A DNA stretch of 64,000 nt from Powellomyces hirtus (GCA_025526995.1 JAHLKG010000008.1:496001-560000), one strand, 5' to 3'. Counted from the first letter of the stretch, positions 22,991 through 36,205 are shown. Notes: generated from the sequence alone by a model not told the origin. Numbers and translations: made by a program.

Positions 22991-23578
22991 TTACTTTTGT
23001 TCATGTCGGTCTTTCGTTTTCCTCCTGCAATCTCATGTTCGTTATTCTTGGGCTGGGGCGGCAGGTGTTTGAAGCTTTGTTTGTTTTGTGATTTCTCGTG
23101 ATATATAGCAACCCGGACGAAACAAAAGGCAAATAAATCCAATACAAAAATATACCCTCGCCTCGGAGCACGTCACACAAGTGCAGAATTTGCATTAGAA
23201 GCGACTCTTGTGCGTTCTTGACCAAAAAAAGAAGAAAAGGTTGTGCCTCCACATTTATAAAGCTACACAGTGTCATATCTATGAATGAAACCAAACGCAA
23301 CATGTATTCACAAACAAAAATGTACAAGATATAAGGAAACAACAAGAAAAGCACGATTCCAAAGTGCTGGCAGAAACAGGGGACAGGATGAAAGAACATA
23401 CAAGAAAAAAAAGAAGCGAGGCTAGGAGCACAAGAAAAACGAGCGGCGGCAGCAATGACTGAGTGAGGATTGAGGGACGGCGTAGTGTCGGCCGATGGGG
23501 GTGAAAGATGATGAAGAGGGAAAGGTGGTGGGAGATGTGATGTGGAACAAGAAAGTAACAGCTAGCCGGGGGCAGGGC
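22991..23578. other. Long 3' flank of the Furry/Tao3 gene
   Basis: AT-rich sequence between the tRNA and the stop codon of the minus-strand Furry gene; probably its 3' untranslated region. No coding region supported. Confidence 0.45.
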
Positions 23579-26500
23579 TTATAACGACGGCGTGCACACA
23601 TCACGACAGGTATTGAGACATTGTTCCGCAGCGGCCAATTCCTGGTTACGCGGATCCTGCAAACACACGGCAAAGCACAATGTCAGTAAATCTGGTCATA
23701 CATGTTCAGTATCATTTCGAAACTGTCGCATCTTACCTCAGGCACACCCAGGAACGCCTCAAGCAACCCTTCCAGTCTCAGCACCTCAACATACAGTTCC
23801 AAGAGGGTTTGGGCCAGGGCAACAACAGGAGGGTCAAGGTGATTGCGGGGTAATCGTGGCAGGGGCAAAGTAGTAGCACCCCGCCCACCATTCTCATCAT
23901 CCTCATCACTGGCATCGTCCTGGTCCTGGATGGTCAGTTGTTTGTTATTCTCTTCCGCGTCCTGCGCGGCCGTCATGGCGTGCCGCCGGGCCATGTATGA
24001 TTTGACGAGGGCGTTCATGATATTGACGTGGCGTTGGCGGGCGGCGAGGAAGGATGCAACGTAGGGCGCGTCGGCGTGCTGATAGCCGATGAGTCGGTGG
24101 GCGACTGATTCGGCTTCTGACGATTCGGCGAGGGCGGGTGGACGGTATCCTCCCGAATGGGCGCCGTGGGTTTCTGAATCTCCCGAGTGGTGATGGTAGA
24201 ACAGGTTTGACACGAGAGCGAGGACCTTTTCGAGGAGACCTGGCTGTTGCGGCTGCTGCTGTTGCTGTTGCTGGTGGTGTGGATGTGGTTGGTAACTTTG
24301 CACAATATCGGATGCAAAGCCAATCCAGTCCTCGACGAGTTGAACAGAGAGCTCAAAGGACGCCGGGAAGATCCTAAGGACTTCGATGGCGGCATCGGTA
24401 GTGAGCGGTGGCGGGAGCGGAGACTGCTTGGGGAGAGGTGTTATGGTCACTTGCGACGACATGCTGTCTTCGTCGTCCTGCAGGCGTGGCGGAGATGCGC
24501 GGATAGTGCTGGACGCCGAGATGTCCCTAGTGATTCCGCGTGGTGGCGGAACAGGGTGTTGGAGGGACACGTCTTCGGACAACGGGGACTGTTGGAGTAG
24601 AGCTGGTGAGAGCGGCGATGGGTACTGTGGGGACCGCGGTGGTCTCTGCCTATGCGGCAGCCCATACCGGAGTCCCTCGGGGAGATACGGCACAGTGATT
24701 CCCATAAATCTCAAGAGGATCTCTGGTTTCCAAGATGGGTCCAAATTGCATGTGATGACGCCCTCGTACAGCAGTTCCTCGTCCCGTTTCAGTTCCTCGT
24801 CCCGTTTAGCGGTTGGGTCTTCCCCGCCTACAATGAGCGCCGCCAGGTCCTCGGCGTACTCTGCGCTTTCGATCCCGTGCGAATCGGGCCGTTCGCCGAT
24901 GCCTTGGATGGTAACAGTAATAAGAACACCGGCGACATCCTTTGCAAATGGCTCGGCCTCGACCTTGTCCACGACCACTCTGCTGATGTCGACTCGTAAA
25001 GGCTGAGAAATGTCGTCACGGAGCCAGTGTGCAAACTCGGCATCTTGAACCAGTTGGGCGTAGCTTGTTCGTATCCGGAACGTCACGTATGCGCGCGCAT
25101 CCGCATGTGAGAGCAGGCGGCGGGCGGGACTCACCCTTGTGGTCACGCTGCCGGTCGTGATAGACGAAGGGGGGCGTCGCGACTGAGGCATGCGTCGGCT
25201 GGCGTCAACGCGAATGCTCCGCCCCTTCCACCCTGCCGTGTTCTCGTCGCTGGTCTCCCCATAGCCATCGTAACCGTGGTATTCACCGCCTAGTATGCCA
25301 TTTACGAATAGGGAAGACATGGACGCGTCCCTGGTCATTGTAGGACCAATGGTTTCCGTGGTGTAAGAGACCTCGCTCAAAATGGATCCCATGGACCCTT
25401 TTCTCTGACCGCCCTGATCAATGTCTGAAGCATTGATTTCCTCAAAGGGGTGGTACAGGTCCTTCCCATCCCCGGCATGGAACGTTTCACGAGAATCTGA
25501 CAGGGACGCCATGTCGGACGCCATGTCGGACGACGCGGCGCTAAATCGATTGGTAGCATTGCCCGTTGTGGATCGGGACACATCCAACGTTTGCCCCAAC
25601 GCACTCTCGTACTCGTCGTCTCGGCCAAAGAAAGCATCCAAGTCATTCAGCGTGTTAAGCAGATCGCCATCCAAGTCATCCATGGCCCAGAGTTCAAAGT
25701 CTTCGGTTGCGCCGGCTAAGTCTTGCGATTTGTCAGACTGCGACGTTGGCATCCTTCTTTCGCTGCCACCCAGGGATCCGCCTCCAATCAACACGTTGCT
25801 TGCCAAGTTCGGGCGATGCCCACTCAACTCACTCTCACGGATGGTGCTAGTGCTCCCGACCATTGAGTTCGAGAAGAGATCGCGCCCACCTCCGCAAGTG
25901 GATGCTACGCCCGTCATGTTATATCGAGCGACTTTGGCCGTCGCGGCAAAATCCTTGACCCACCATCCGCTGTCATCCAGTGACCCTTCCGCTTTGCTCG
26001 TCGGGTCCGCTGCGCCCGCCGTGGCACCTTCTACAGCGGTTCCTGCATCCCGCGCAATCTTATAAATGCTTTTTCCGCCAAACACCAAGCGCAGATTGGA
26101 TTCCCCGATCGGTATCGTTCCCAACAACGCTTCGTCCAGCACATCAAGCGCTTCCGCGGCAAGATCAGTTTGCAGGATAGCCAATAAAGGAGCAATCAAC
26201 TCCTCATCGATGCTGTTAAGTGCGAAAGGTGACGGTGCAGTCGCATCCAAGGCCGCTCTGCCCGGATCAAAGCTTGGCAGCATGATCTTAATTATCGCAA
26301 GAACGGTCCGTCTGTAAAACTTGTGTGCATTTGACAGCAGACCCATGAGGAATTGCAACGTCTCCACTTCGTGAGCTGGGAAGAAAGCTTCAGTGAGAAG
26401 GGACATGAACTGCCTCAAAAAGTCATCTCTTGTCCGGAACTTTCGTTTGGCGTACGATGACATGACGCGTGAAAGCCCTTGATGACCTAGGCCTCCGGCG

Positions 26501-29500
26501 AAGTCGGACAAAGCGTGCGCTGTAGCGACACATTCCTTAGGGGTCACCCCAGCTTCTTTGCCGCCCTCGCTGTTGCAGTCGGGTTCAAAACTGTGTAACC
26601 AGCGCGGAAGGTTGGACAGCAGGGCAAACAGGATCCTTGCTTCGGAGGATGTTTCGACAAGGGTAGCGTCCGTCAAGCTGACCAATGAGTTGATGACTCG
26701 CAGACAATGCTTCTCAGTGTTGGACGAGCATAGTCCACGCATCAGCAGCGGTTGCAAGCCAGTAAAGTGCCCTTTCCACTTTGTCGGAAAGTTGATGAGC
26801 AAAATGTTGCGGCAACTGGCGTCATGCACGTCAAGCTTCCGCAAAATCTTCTCCAGCAATGTAACTCCCTCTGAAAATTCCCATTCGTGCGGTGAATGGA
26901 TGCAAGCGATAGCTGCCCAAAAGAATTGCGGAAACATCATCAGCCCAGATCTGTCCAAACTGTCGATCATCGCGTTCAAGGTTATGATGAGCTCCAGTGC
27001 GAACCCTTGGATCTCCTCTGTCGGGTCGGCAAGTGTGTTGGCGAGGCGTTGGAGAAGCTCCCCAAGCATGCGCTGACTGAAGGCCGGCATCAATGTGCGC
27101 AAAATCTGCAAAGACCGACAAGCGACATGGCGTACGGGGCAGCTCGTTCCCCATGTCAAGGCCGTTTCTCCCCAAGTTTGCGCCAATTCTGGGTCAACAA
27201 CGAGGAACAATTCCAGAACATCAACAACCAAAGCACCTAGTTGGTGTTGGGACTCGATATCCTGGTTTTTGGGCGTGACGTCCTCGTATGCCCATAGTCG
27301 CTTGCCTTCTTTCAGGCTTAGCGCCGCATGAACCGTGTCAATGTGCTCGCCTGCTACATCACGTGGAACGGTCGACTGAATGATGTTGATCAGGAGCAAT
27401 CGATTTTGTTCGCAGATCAGGGTGATGAAATGGTCCAATTGCACAAAAATCACATGGAGGAGCAGAGCCAGATGAGGTCTCAGAGCCGCCCCGACCTCAA
27501 CCGCAAGGTCGACCAATAGGACACATGCGAGCTGGCCAGTGGAAAACGCTGGCCGCTTCGGCATGTCGACCAACACCTGTTCGAGATCCGCCATATAGAG
27601 AGGGGGATGCGGCAAGGTTTTCTGAAGTTTGGCGACTTCGATCGGAGCCGGCTTTGCATCGCTCGTCCCTCCACCATCTTCCAGGCCGCTAGGCACGAGG
27701 CTTTTTGGAGTGATTCGCGCAATGAGCCCATCGACGAGATTGGGACAAGCCATTGTTCTGGCAAGGTACACCATGACCTTCTTTGCATGATTGACGAATT
27801 TTGGGTTCCGCTTTTTGACTCCAATGTCCAGCAAAAACTCGACAGCGATGTCGGTATGGCGATCAATGGTTGCGCGAGCCTCCAGTTCGGCCATCTCGTT
27901 TCGGGAGGCCTCGGCACTCGCAGTCGATCGAGGTGAATTGGCATCATTATTGTCCACCGGCTCAACCAGCTGCATCCAGATGTGCTCCATTTCCGTAACA
28001 TGCTCGTCGCCGTATTTGACAGTCAGGAAGAACAAGTTGGTTAGAACGGTTTCAGTAGGTGTCTTTGGCCTGGGTTTGGCACCTCCAGATTGTTTGGGAG
28101 GCACAGTCAACTCCACATTTCGAACCCAAGGAACCATGAAAACCAGGATGTCGCGGACGCCCTGCGGATTTCCAGCTTTTTGCCCGTTGCCGGTGGCCAC
28201 CATGTTTGACATCAACACCATTTCTGACAGCATCTGTTATACGCAAAAGAAAGGAATATCGTGAACATATATAATCAATGGGCAAGCGTGTGGAGAAGTT
28301 ACCTCATATGTCAGGTCCAATCTCTCGCTGGCTAATCTGGCCGACACCATGGCCTGCGCATATTTGTAAACGATTGGTAATGAGCTGGCTACGGCGGCCG
28401 CCTCATAGGTTGCATGTTCTTCATCAATGAGCGCCATAGCAGCCATCATTGCCGCCTCGTCGTCCCAGCCCTCATGGTCAAATTCCCGCTCCATCATGTG
28501 CGCCTCTAGATCCGCAAGTTGTGGCGGGGGCCCGAAGAATTCTTTGACCAGATTCTTCACAGCACCATACTTTCCTCGATCCGTCCTGTCACCCCAAAAC
28601 CGGTCTTCAATCGCCCGCAGCAACCGGACTGCTCCGCGACGTATGTGCAGGTTCGGATCACCCATTTTGTATAACGCAAGCGCACACATGCGGGATGGCG
28701 AACATGGATACGCATCTTCTCTAACAAAGATGTCAACAAGAGCCATAAAGTAACCCATTGTGACATTGCTGTTAATGTCCCCAACATAGCATTGGCGGAC
28801 CACATCTATCAGGAGCTGCTCGTTCATTCGGTTGTGTGTCAGAAGTGCTTCCAACGCTGCGCGTGCGATGACATGGAACTTCTCATCAGGTGATGAGAAT
28901 ATCGAATCGATCCAGAATACCAGGGTGCGGAACTCGAACGAAAGGTCGGGATCGCGGGCATTCACCACTGGTCCTTTACACAAGGCCGCCATGGCCTTGA
29001 GTGAAGCGGTCTCCAGCGCCTTTCGCTGCTCCTCCATGGTGGAGGTAAGGGCTCCCCGTTCACGTATGTCCTTCACCTGGTCGAGAACTGAGAGCATCAT
29101 CTTGGCTTCCCGATCTCGTGTCCGGCTGCTGAACTGGCCGTATCCACACCACTTTTCGAAGAGTCTGAACAAGCCCAATCGCAAGTCGAAGGATAGATAT
29201 TGGTCAACGCTCTCACGACCATTGTCGCTATCGACTGCGGTTTCTGTGTGTTCAATGGCTGCAACCAGGTGGTCATAGAAGCGCTCAATGAAGCCACTGA
29301 AATAGTACCGGAGCATTTGATGATCCCATTCTAGTTGGACGTCCTGGTCTGAAAGGAACCGAGCGAGTTCTCGAACGTACGTAATGACACCTGCCATCAA
29401 TGACTCGTTCCGGCGATATTGCACATGCGTGACAAAATCCGCAACGAGCGACAAGACATGAGTGAGCTCCATTCGCACGCGCTCAAACCGTTTGGTTTGC

Positions 29501-32500
29501 GCACTCTGAGCCAGAGCTTGACTGGAACCTGCTTTCCGTGAGCTCTCCCGTATCTCCCCACGCGCCAGTGCTGCCCTTGTTCGCAAATCATCGACAACAG
29601 ATCGCATGTATGGCTGCACGTCTTCCAGAAAAACTTGGTAGCTCAGCCAATGGATCGCTCCAAGAGAGGTGACGGCGGCCTGTCGAATAGCAGAGCGCTC
29701 ACTGGACATGAGTGGAAAGACCATCTGAAAGAGTTGTCGTGCAGATGCTATGGGCTGCATTGAACTGCCATTTCGCAAAGCAGCCGCCGGATCCGACGGG
29801 ACAGGATCGGTCCTGGCACGGTCCAGATATGAGCCTGTCACTCCGATGACTGACGACTGCGTTTTGGAGTCTCCTTCCGTAGCTCTGTTGATCTCGATGC
29901 TGGCACAGGCGTATACCATGTGCACTTTCCATTGATCCACCATCTCGTCCGTCAGTGGAAACAGCGAACTGCTGCTGGCCTTGCTGGAGCCGGTGTTGCT
30001 TCCCAAACCGGTTCGATCATTGACCCATTTGACTGTGCCGGTGATGTTGGTGCTACCTTTGCTTCCAGTACCGGACGTCGTTTGTTCAGCTGCTGCAAGC
30101 AGACTCGGCTGCAAAACTAGAAGTCGTGCACAGATGTCGCGGAGGCAAAGCTGCATGGTCCTTGAGCTGGCGTACTGGAAACACCATTTAATTAGATCCG
30201 GGAAGCATCTGGCCCAGATAATCATATCCTGTGGAATGTCAGATCTCGCAACATGCAGCAATGTGTCTTTCGCCGACATGATGTTCAAATACTGCTGCTG
30301 CCGTTGCTGCTGCTGAAGTTTCTGGTGTTCGCTACGTGTGGATGCAGCAAGCACCGGGTCGTGGTAGTGTCGTCTGACGAGATCTGGACCACATTCCTCC
30401 ATAATCCGATTTAGACGCGTCCGGCGCACTTTCATATGTGGATTGAATAGAGACCGCTGCAAAGTATACCGTCGACGAAGATCATTTCGAGACTGGCGGC
30501 GCAAGGTCTGTCGACGCGCCTCAGCTTTTGAGAGCCCCTCTAATTGATCATCAAAATTGGCACCATGACCCTTCAACGCCTTCTCAAAATCTTCCGCGAT
30601 TTGGAGTATTGTCAGCGCTTGCTTTCGCACAAATGGTATTTGCGAACATAAAAAGAGCAGCCCGCGACTTTCGATCTCCTCGACAACCCAATCGGCTTCC
30701 ATGGGATCCCACAACTCTGGCGACTCCTGGATCTGCTTCAGCCATATCCGTAGGAGTGATATGTAATTTGTGGTGAAGGCCCATGTCGCACCCTGCGCAC
30801 CATCAAAAGCCAAGTTGCCAAGAATGTCAGCGTAACGGTCATTCAGAATAGCGACTCCCGTCTCAGCAACGATTCGGACTATCTCTCCTGGTATGCTTTT
30901 GCCTTTCCCAAAGTTCCAGAACTTATTGGGATCCCCATCACGCTCTTTTGGGATGAGGCATATTCGCTTGAGCGCCGCTCTGGCCGCAATTTGGATGCCA
31001 TCGTCTGCGTGCATGACATATCGGCTCAGCATTTCCACTACTTTAACAGGGCCCAGCCCAGTTGGAGCAATGCGAGGAAGACAGTCCAAATATGTGTGGA
31101 TCAGATCAAACAAGAGCTGGCGATCTCTGGAGACCACATCGACAAAGCTGTTGCGATTAGTCTCTTTATCGGATCCGCCTGCAGATCCTGTGCTGGTGGC
31201 AGTATCGGAGATGCTGCCGCGCCGGATGCCAAGAGTTCCGCTAGCAGTTGGTCCCAGAGCCGCGATTGTCGACAAGAGTCCAGTTTCCGTCAGCAAAGAC
31301 CATCCGCAATGGTTATCAAGCGCAAGGGCAACTGTGCCCAAGGAATCGTTGAATCGCTCCATAGAATCACGCATACTAGTACCCATGCGAGCCATAACGT
31401 TCTCCGACAGAAGACCACGAATGTCGGTTTGATGGGGACTTCCAAGGTTTCGATCCCTCAGTTTGTGTAAATGATCGACATTGATGTAGGTGGTGATCGC
31501 TTGCTGATCAGACGGAGGGAACGGTGGAGGTGCCAGATTCACTTTGGCTTCGACAACCACTTTGCCTGCGCCGGCAGTTCCGTGAACCGCGGAAACCGTT
31601 CCTGCAGTCAGACCATTCGACTCTTTCTGTCCACCCCCAAGAGCTTCTTCCATATCAGCGAGCAGCAGCAGAAATGCACGAAGTGCTATTATTAGGCGTT
31701 CCGGATTCACAATAGTGTCACCGACAACCATGTTAGTGCTCAACAGAGAGGCGCCGCTTCCAGTCATGGCGCTGTTTGTCGTCCAGTCTTCAAGGTATGT
31801 ACTAGGTACCATTCCCGCCGAGCTTGACGATTCCTTCGCGCCGGTGAGAATACTGGATGCATTGATCAACGAAGCTCCAGAACTAGCTGCCATGGCTCCT
31901 GGACCCGATAACATCGCTCCTCCGTGCTCGACACCCAGTAGATTGGTGAGAATATTGTCGACGCCGTATTCGGGATAGCGGACACAAACAAAATAAACAA
32001 TTTGAATGAATGGCTGCAAACTGGTATCGGCTGGTATAACGCCACGTCGGTTGCTCGGAAATAGCACACGTGTAATGGAGTCTATTCTACGATAGACGTT
32101 TGTCGTTGGCGTCTCACTGCAGCGGAAGAGGTAAACCCATACGAGACGCGTGAGTGACGTTAAAGCGATGGTTCGAAGCTGCTTGTCTCGGAGCTGTTTG
32201 AAGCACAGCTCCGTGTAATCGACCCAGTGTCTATGGAAGAAATCTTTCCGCGATACGCAGAGTAGGGTGCTAATGAGTGGCAGTGCCACCTGCAGGTGCC
32301 GGGGTTTTCCGAGCATTTTGTTCGCTTTCGGAAAAATCAGCTCCACCGTCTTCATCCAAGCTGGTAAGTTGACTTCCGCTGTGGCGACCGCTGCGATAGG
32401 ATCTAGAAGCTGTACAAAAACTTCCGCATATGCGTGTTTTATTCGCGTGCTATGAGCATTCTGAAAAAGTTCCGCGCACGTTTGCAAAAAGTCGGCTGTG

Positions 32501-33883
32501 TCTTCCAGTGCATCCATTGGGTATATCTGGTGGACGATATCAGCATCTCAGACGAGGTACACTCGGCCTTGGTATCATGCATACCTTGAGCTTGAGAAAG
32601 CGCATGCTCCGTATTATGAGATCAAGCTTCCCTTCCTTCAAAGTACTTGCTTTTGATAGCTCGGTGATGAAGCGGCCGCTCACTGTAGCAAACCTAAAGA
32701 TGTGCGGATGAGGACGCGCTGATTCCGCTGGGAATCATCGCTCGGTGGCCCTTACCGTATATTGGAAAGTGCACCAACCAGTTCAGCGAATAGGTCAATG
32801 TTGGCTTGACGGTTCACCGATCGTACAGTCATATCACTGCATGTATGCATTCATAAGCAATCCTCCAGCCAATCACCATCTGGTTTTTCAAACTTACGGA
32901 TCCGCATTCCGCAATTGCCCAAAGACCATATCTTCGAGCTTCTCCTCCAGATCGTCAGGCAACGTATCCCGCGTCAAGCGCTGAACAATCGCAATCAAAA
33001 CTCGACAAAGGATGAAATTGGATACCAACTACACCAACAAAGCTAGAGTACGTTAAAAGGTCCTTCTGGTCCGATGAAAACGCGTCCAGTTACGGCGGGG
33101 CCTGCCATACCGATTTGCGCTCTTTCACAATGTATTCGAGATCTTTCCCTTTTAGGTGAGGATATATGGCAGTACTACTTATGGCGGAAGCTGTAAGTTC
33201 ACACTCAATCCAGGTTAGAGCCCCTCTGATTGGACGCATCAGATACATACACATTCCGAGTTCCCTCAGTCCCTGTCGTTTCACTTTTGGACTTTCTCCA
33301 CACCATGATGCTGTCAATCATCAACTTCGGGCAGTGTTTCGCGACAGATCCCATAGATTCCAAGAGACAATCAAATGACGAGTCTGAGCCAACACAGATG
33401 GGAGCAAACAGGTCCACTTCCCGATCCTAGACAAGTAGTTGTAAGTCTTGGATCCCAAATCATATTCTTACTGCCACCTGTCATGCCTCAATTCTCGCCA
33501 GTGACAGGTCTTCACCGCAGACTTACAAGAGGTTGCGTATATATCAATGTGTTTACTTTCAGCTCGGCAGCTCGCACAAAGCGAGCAAAGACGTTTTGCA
33601 AGACGAGCTGCGAAGGCGTGCGCTTGCTGGTCGCAGTTTTCGGCATAGATTCCGTTCGCAAGGTGTTTTGTGACGGAGATTGCGAATTCGAGGTATGAAG
33701 GCTTTGCCGTCTCGCTGGCGGCTTCAGAATCCCCGAACGCTCTGAACTTATGGCACCCGTCAACAACTCGTCAGCTGCTACATTGCGCATTCGAGAAACT
33801 GTAGATCCCAGGATTGGTACTTTTGGGGGAAGAGACGTCCCCGTTGGAATTCTTGCACCGCTGTCATCTAGAGACCCATCCAT
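23579..33883 (-). CDS. TAO3: Furry / Tao3 / Mor2 cell-morphogenesis scaffold
   Basis: Giant protein of about 3,230 residues from nine exons: 33883-33527, 33426 to about 33255, about 33181-33111, 33028-32898, 32836-32756, 32693-32585, 32526-28303, 28233-23737 and 23656-23579. All but the exon 2/3 junction are clean GT-AG with closing phases. Conserved stretches in family order are FARFVRAAELKVN, DSIMVWRKSKSE, SNFILCRVLIAIV, ANIDLFAELVGAL, FLKLKIYPMDALEDTADFLQ (PAG1 N-terminal domain), then thousands of residues of HEAT-like helices and a polar middle. In yeasts and animals it scaffolds the NDR/Cbk1/Orb6 kinase and Mob2 in the RAM/MOR polarity network at growth sites. Six introns crowd into the first 1.4 kb, whereas the remainder is almost intronless. 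The exact acceptor of exon 3 is uncertain. Confidence 0.9.
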
Positions 33884-34526
33884 AGCGGCAATCGAGAATG
33901 GAAGGTTTTCAGTGCCCTCAACTCCCTTCAATGCTGGGCTGGGAAAGGGTGTGGTTCACCACACAACGCGACCTTGGCAACTTTCAACTGGAAGCACAGA
34001 ACCACCGCAGCTTCGGCCTAATAGCAATCTATTCTCCGGGAAACTGGAACTGCGTAGATAGGAAGCGATTTATTGACATAAGCTGACATTACTATCAAAT
34101 TGTGCAAGATGTCGCTGCGGTCCCACCGTCTGTGGTCTGCGGGGAACGCGCGCGTTGAAACACCGACTACAAGTAGAAGCAGTGGGTGGGTGGCTCCCAG
34201 GGACAAACACTCAGATCGGGGCCTGTCCCAGCGCCGGGGGTGCTGGTACATACTAAATGGAAGGCCCCGCGAATACTGTTAATATTCACTCAACTGGAGC
34301 CCCCATCATTTGGTTGCATGATCGAGTTTGAAAAACACTTTTGTTCCAAAATGTGCGTCTGCACGTCCCAAACATGATGACAGTATATGCAATGCGATTT
34401 GCTGGGAGCCGAGATTTTGTTGTATTAACAGTGAACACATCAGTATTCTGATCCCGAAACAGAACACCAACAGGAGAAGCCTCTACCACCCCAAACCAAG
34501 TTTGAGAACAATAGGAGGTATTGCGC
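33884..34526. other. Intergenic region between eL42 and Furry genes
   Basis: Both flanking genes are on the minus strand, so this holds the eL42 3' end and the Furry promoter. A G/C-rich segment at about 34180-34255 resembles part of a 5S-type sequence but does not hold up as an RNA gene. Confidence 0.45.
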
Positions 34527-35447
34527 TTAGAACTGAAGAGCAGCACCCTTGGTCTTCTTGTCACCGCCTATGAGAACACAAACAAAGTCAGAAAATGTCC
34601 AACGCGGCTTAATCGCCTGCGTCACGAGTCCCTTACCAAGTTCGAAGTGCTTGCATCGCTTGAGGGCAATCTGGTGCTTGTACTTGCACACGTTGCACTC
34701 GAGACGGAGGACAATCTTCTTGGTGGTCTTGGCCTTCTTGTGGAAGACGGGCTTGGTCTGACCACCGAAACCGGACTGCTTACGGTCGTAACGACGCTTA
34801 CCTGCAGACAGAAACGTTGTCAGTCTACCAGGTCATTGGTAACAAGTAACTGCCAAGTTGTCTCCAATTCCCCACTCCAAAAAATGACAAGAATAATCCA
34901 GTAAGTGGCCCATCAGCGTGTTCTCCATGACGCTAATGTCGTCGCCGACAGAAGAAGCCTAGTCTCCACCCTCATCAACGTTTTCCTCTGCTTCGCCGCT
35001 TCGTCGTCCCCACGATCACGATCCTTTCCGAACAGCTCATAGCATTTGACACTTACCCTGGGCGAACAAGGAAGCCTTTCCGGTCTTGTACTGCGTCACC
35101 TTGTGGGGGGTGTGCTTTTTGCACTCCTTACCCTTGCAGTAGGTGTTACGTGTCTTGGGAATGTTCACCTGGGAAGGGGCAGAAACGGGACAGCGTTAAC
35201 CCCTGCCTATCGGTATTTGCATCTTCCGTCCATCGCAGCAGTCATTCCACTCCACTTTCTGTTCCCTCCAAATCAGGCAGTCGGTCGATCATTCGTAGTG
35301 TCGTAGTTTCATTCGTGTCGATCTGCCCACCACTCATTCCGATTCCATTTCGAATTCGCATTCATGTTCCAACCTCCTCCCCGCCCACGAATCCGCTTTG
35401 CCGTATCGATTTTTTGGCGATAGTTCCTCTCCCGATCGACCCCGCAG

Positions 35448-35479
<32 letters not shown>

Positions 35480-35498
35480 CTGTCTCGTAACGTACCAT
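34527..35498 (-). CDS. RPL42: 60S ribosomal protein eL42 (L36A/L44 family)
   Basis: Four coding exons: 35496-35498 (the ATG alone), 35057-35168, 34637-34801 and 34527-34567. Together they encode exactly 106 residues, the usual length. The product begins [20 protein letters not shown], continues with [20 protein letters not shown] and [20 protein letters not shown], and ends KGAALQF. The four Cys of the C2C2 zinc ribbon (TYCKGKEC and ECNVC/KRC) are present. Located at the E site of the large subunit. The Pro in QTKPVF corresponds to Pro56 of yeast L42, whose change to Gln gives cycloheximide resistance, so a sensitive ribosome is predicted. The first two introns (326 and 255 nt) are far longer than the rest of the window. 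Divergent from Prp22 across a tRNA gene. Confidence 0.96.
34805..34990 (-). ncRNA. Candidate box C/D-like folded element in eL42 intron 2
   Basis: On the minus strand, CAGAGGAAAACGTTG can pair with CAACGTTTCTGTCTG at the 3' end of the same intron, with about 12 Watson-Crick pairs of 15. Just inside the stem lie TTGATGA (C-box-like) and CTGA (D-box-like), and CTGATGG lies internally. The geometry resembles an intronic C/D snoRNA, but the C box lacks the consensus purine, the element is long, and its stem ends 2 nt from the 3' splice site. It may instead be a splicing-control structure, or chance. Confidence 0.25.
35447..35479. repeat. (GATG)n microsatellite in eL42 intron 1
   Basis: Eight near-perfect GATG units with one substitution (GACG), located within the first intron of eL42 about 16 nt downstream of its 5' splice site on the minus strand. 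Confidence 0.9.
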
Positions 35499-36133
35499 GA
35501 TTGACACACGTCGATGTTTTGCACCCAAAAAGCTTCCTTCGGGTAAAGCAATGATGGCGGATAACCTGCAGCCCAGGAGAGCCCCCAATGCAACTCCTGT
35601 TCAACCTTATTATAGGTCGGACCTATTTCTACCACAACTGTGCCGCCGCACGAGCGCTCGTCGCTGCTCTTCGCCAGCGGCCAACCAACATTCGCTCTTG
35701 CGAAGAATTATCGGGAAAAAGATTGCCATAATAAGATGGTTCTCCCGGGGTTTCGACCAAGAGTGGCCCATGACGGGGCCAGCCGATCAGGGGTTCCCAT
35801 GCACGGTGGAGGCCCTCTTTGAGCTGCCGTCCTTGATGATGTCCCGCTTTGGTAAATATTCACTACCTCTTTTCACAAGGCTTTTCCAGCAATGGCATGC
35901 CAGAATGGTCCCTTGCTTGCATAGGACGTCGCGGTGGGCGCGTGCAAAAGCATTGATGTGGTAGAACCGCTCTGCCAACAGATTTTTGTTCTCCCAGCCC
36001 AATCCATTGGTCCTGGTTCGGGATGCATCTGACCCTACATGCTAATCGTATGCAATTGACGAAAGGTGGGCGAGTGCGGAAAGTGTAGAATTCTACAACC
36101 GTGAGTGAGACGATGAATGTCTTCAAAAAGACG
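35499..36133. other. eL42 promoter region
   Basis: Region upstream of the minus-strand eL42 start. No coding or RNA gene recognised. It should hold the ribosomal-protein promoter and 5' leader. Confidence 0.45.
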
Positions 36134-36205
36134 TTCCCCGACAGGGAATCGAACCCTGGCCATCACGGTGAGAGCGTGAGATCCTAACCACTGGACCATC
36201 GAGGA
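36134..36205 (-). tRNA. tRNA-Glu (anticodon CUC), copy 1
   Basis: 72-nt tRNA on the minus strand with acceptor stem TCCTCGA paired to TCGGGGA (one G-U pair), A box GGTCCAGTGGTTAGG, anticodon loop GCTCTCAC region giving CUC, and B box GGTTCGATTCC. Sequence is identical to the four other CUC copies as far as I can read. Placed between the divergent eL42 and Prp22 genes. Confidence 0.95.

Noticed and set aside
34130..34260. 5S rRNA-like similarity (GTGGGTGGGTG and GGGGTGCTGGTAC)
   Set aside because: The two parts are about 40 nt too far apart and the 5' half of 5S rRNA is not present.
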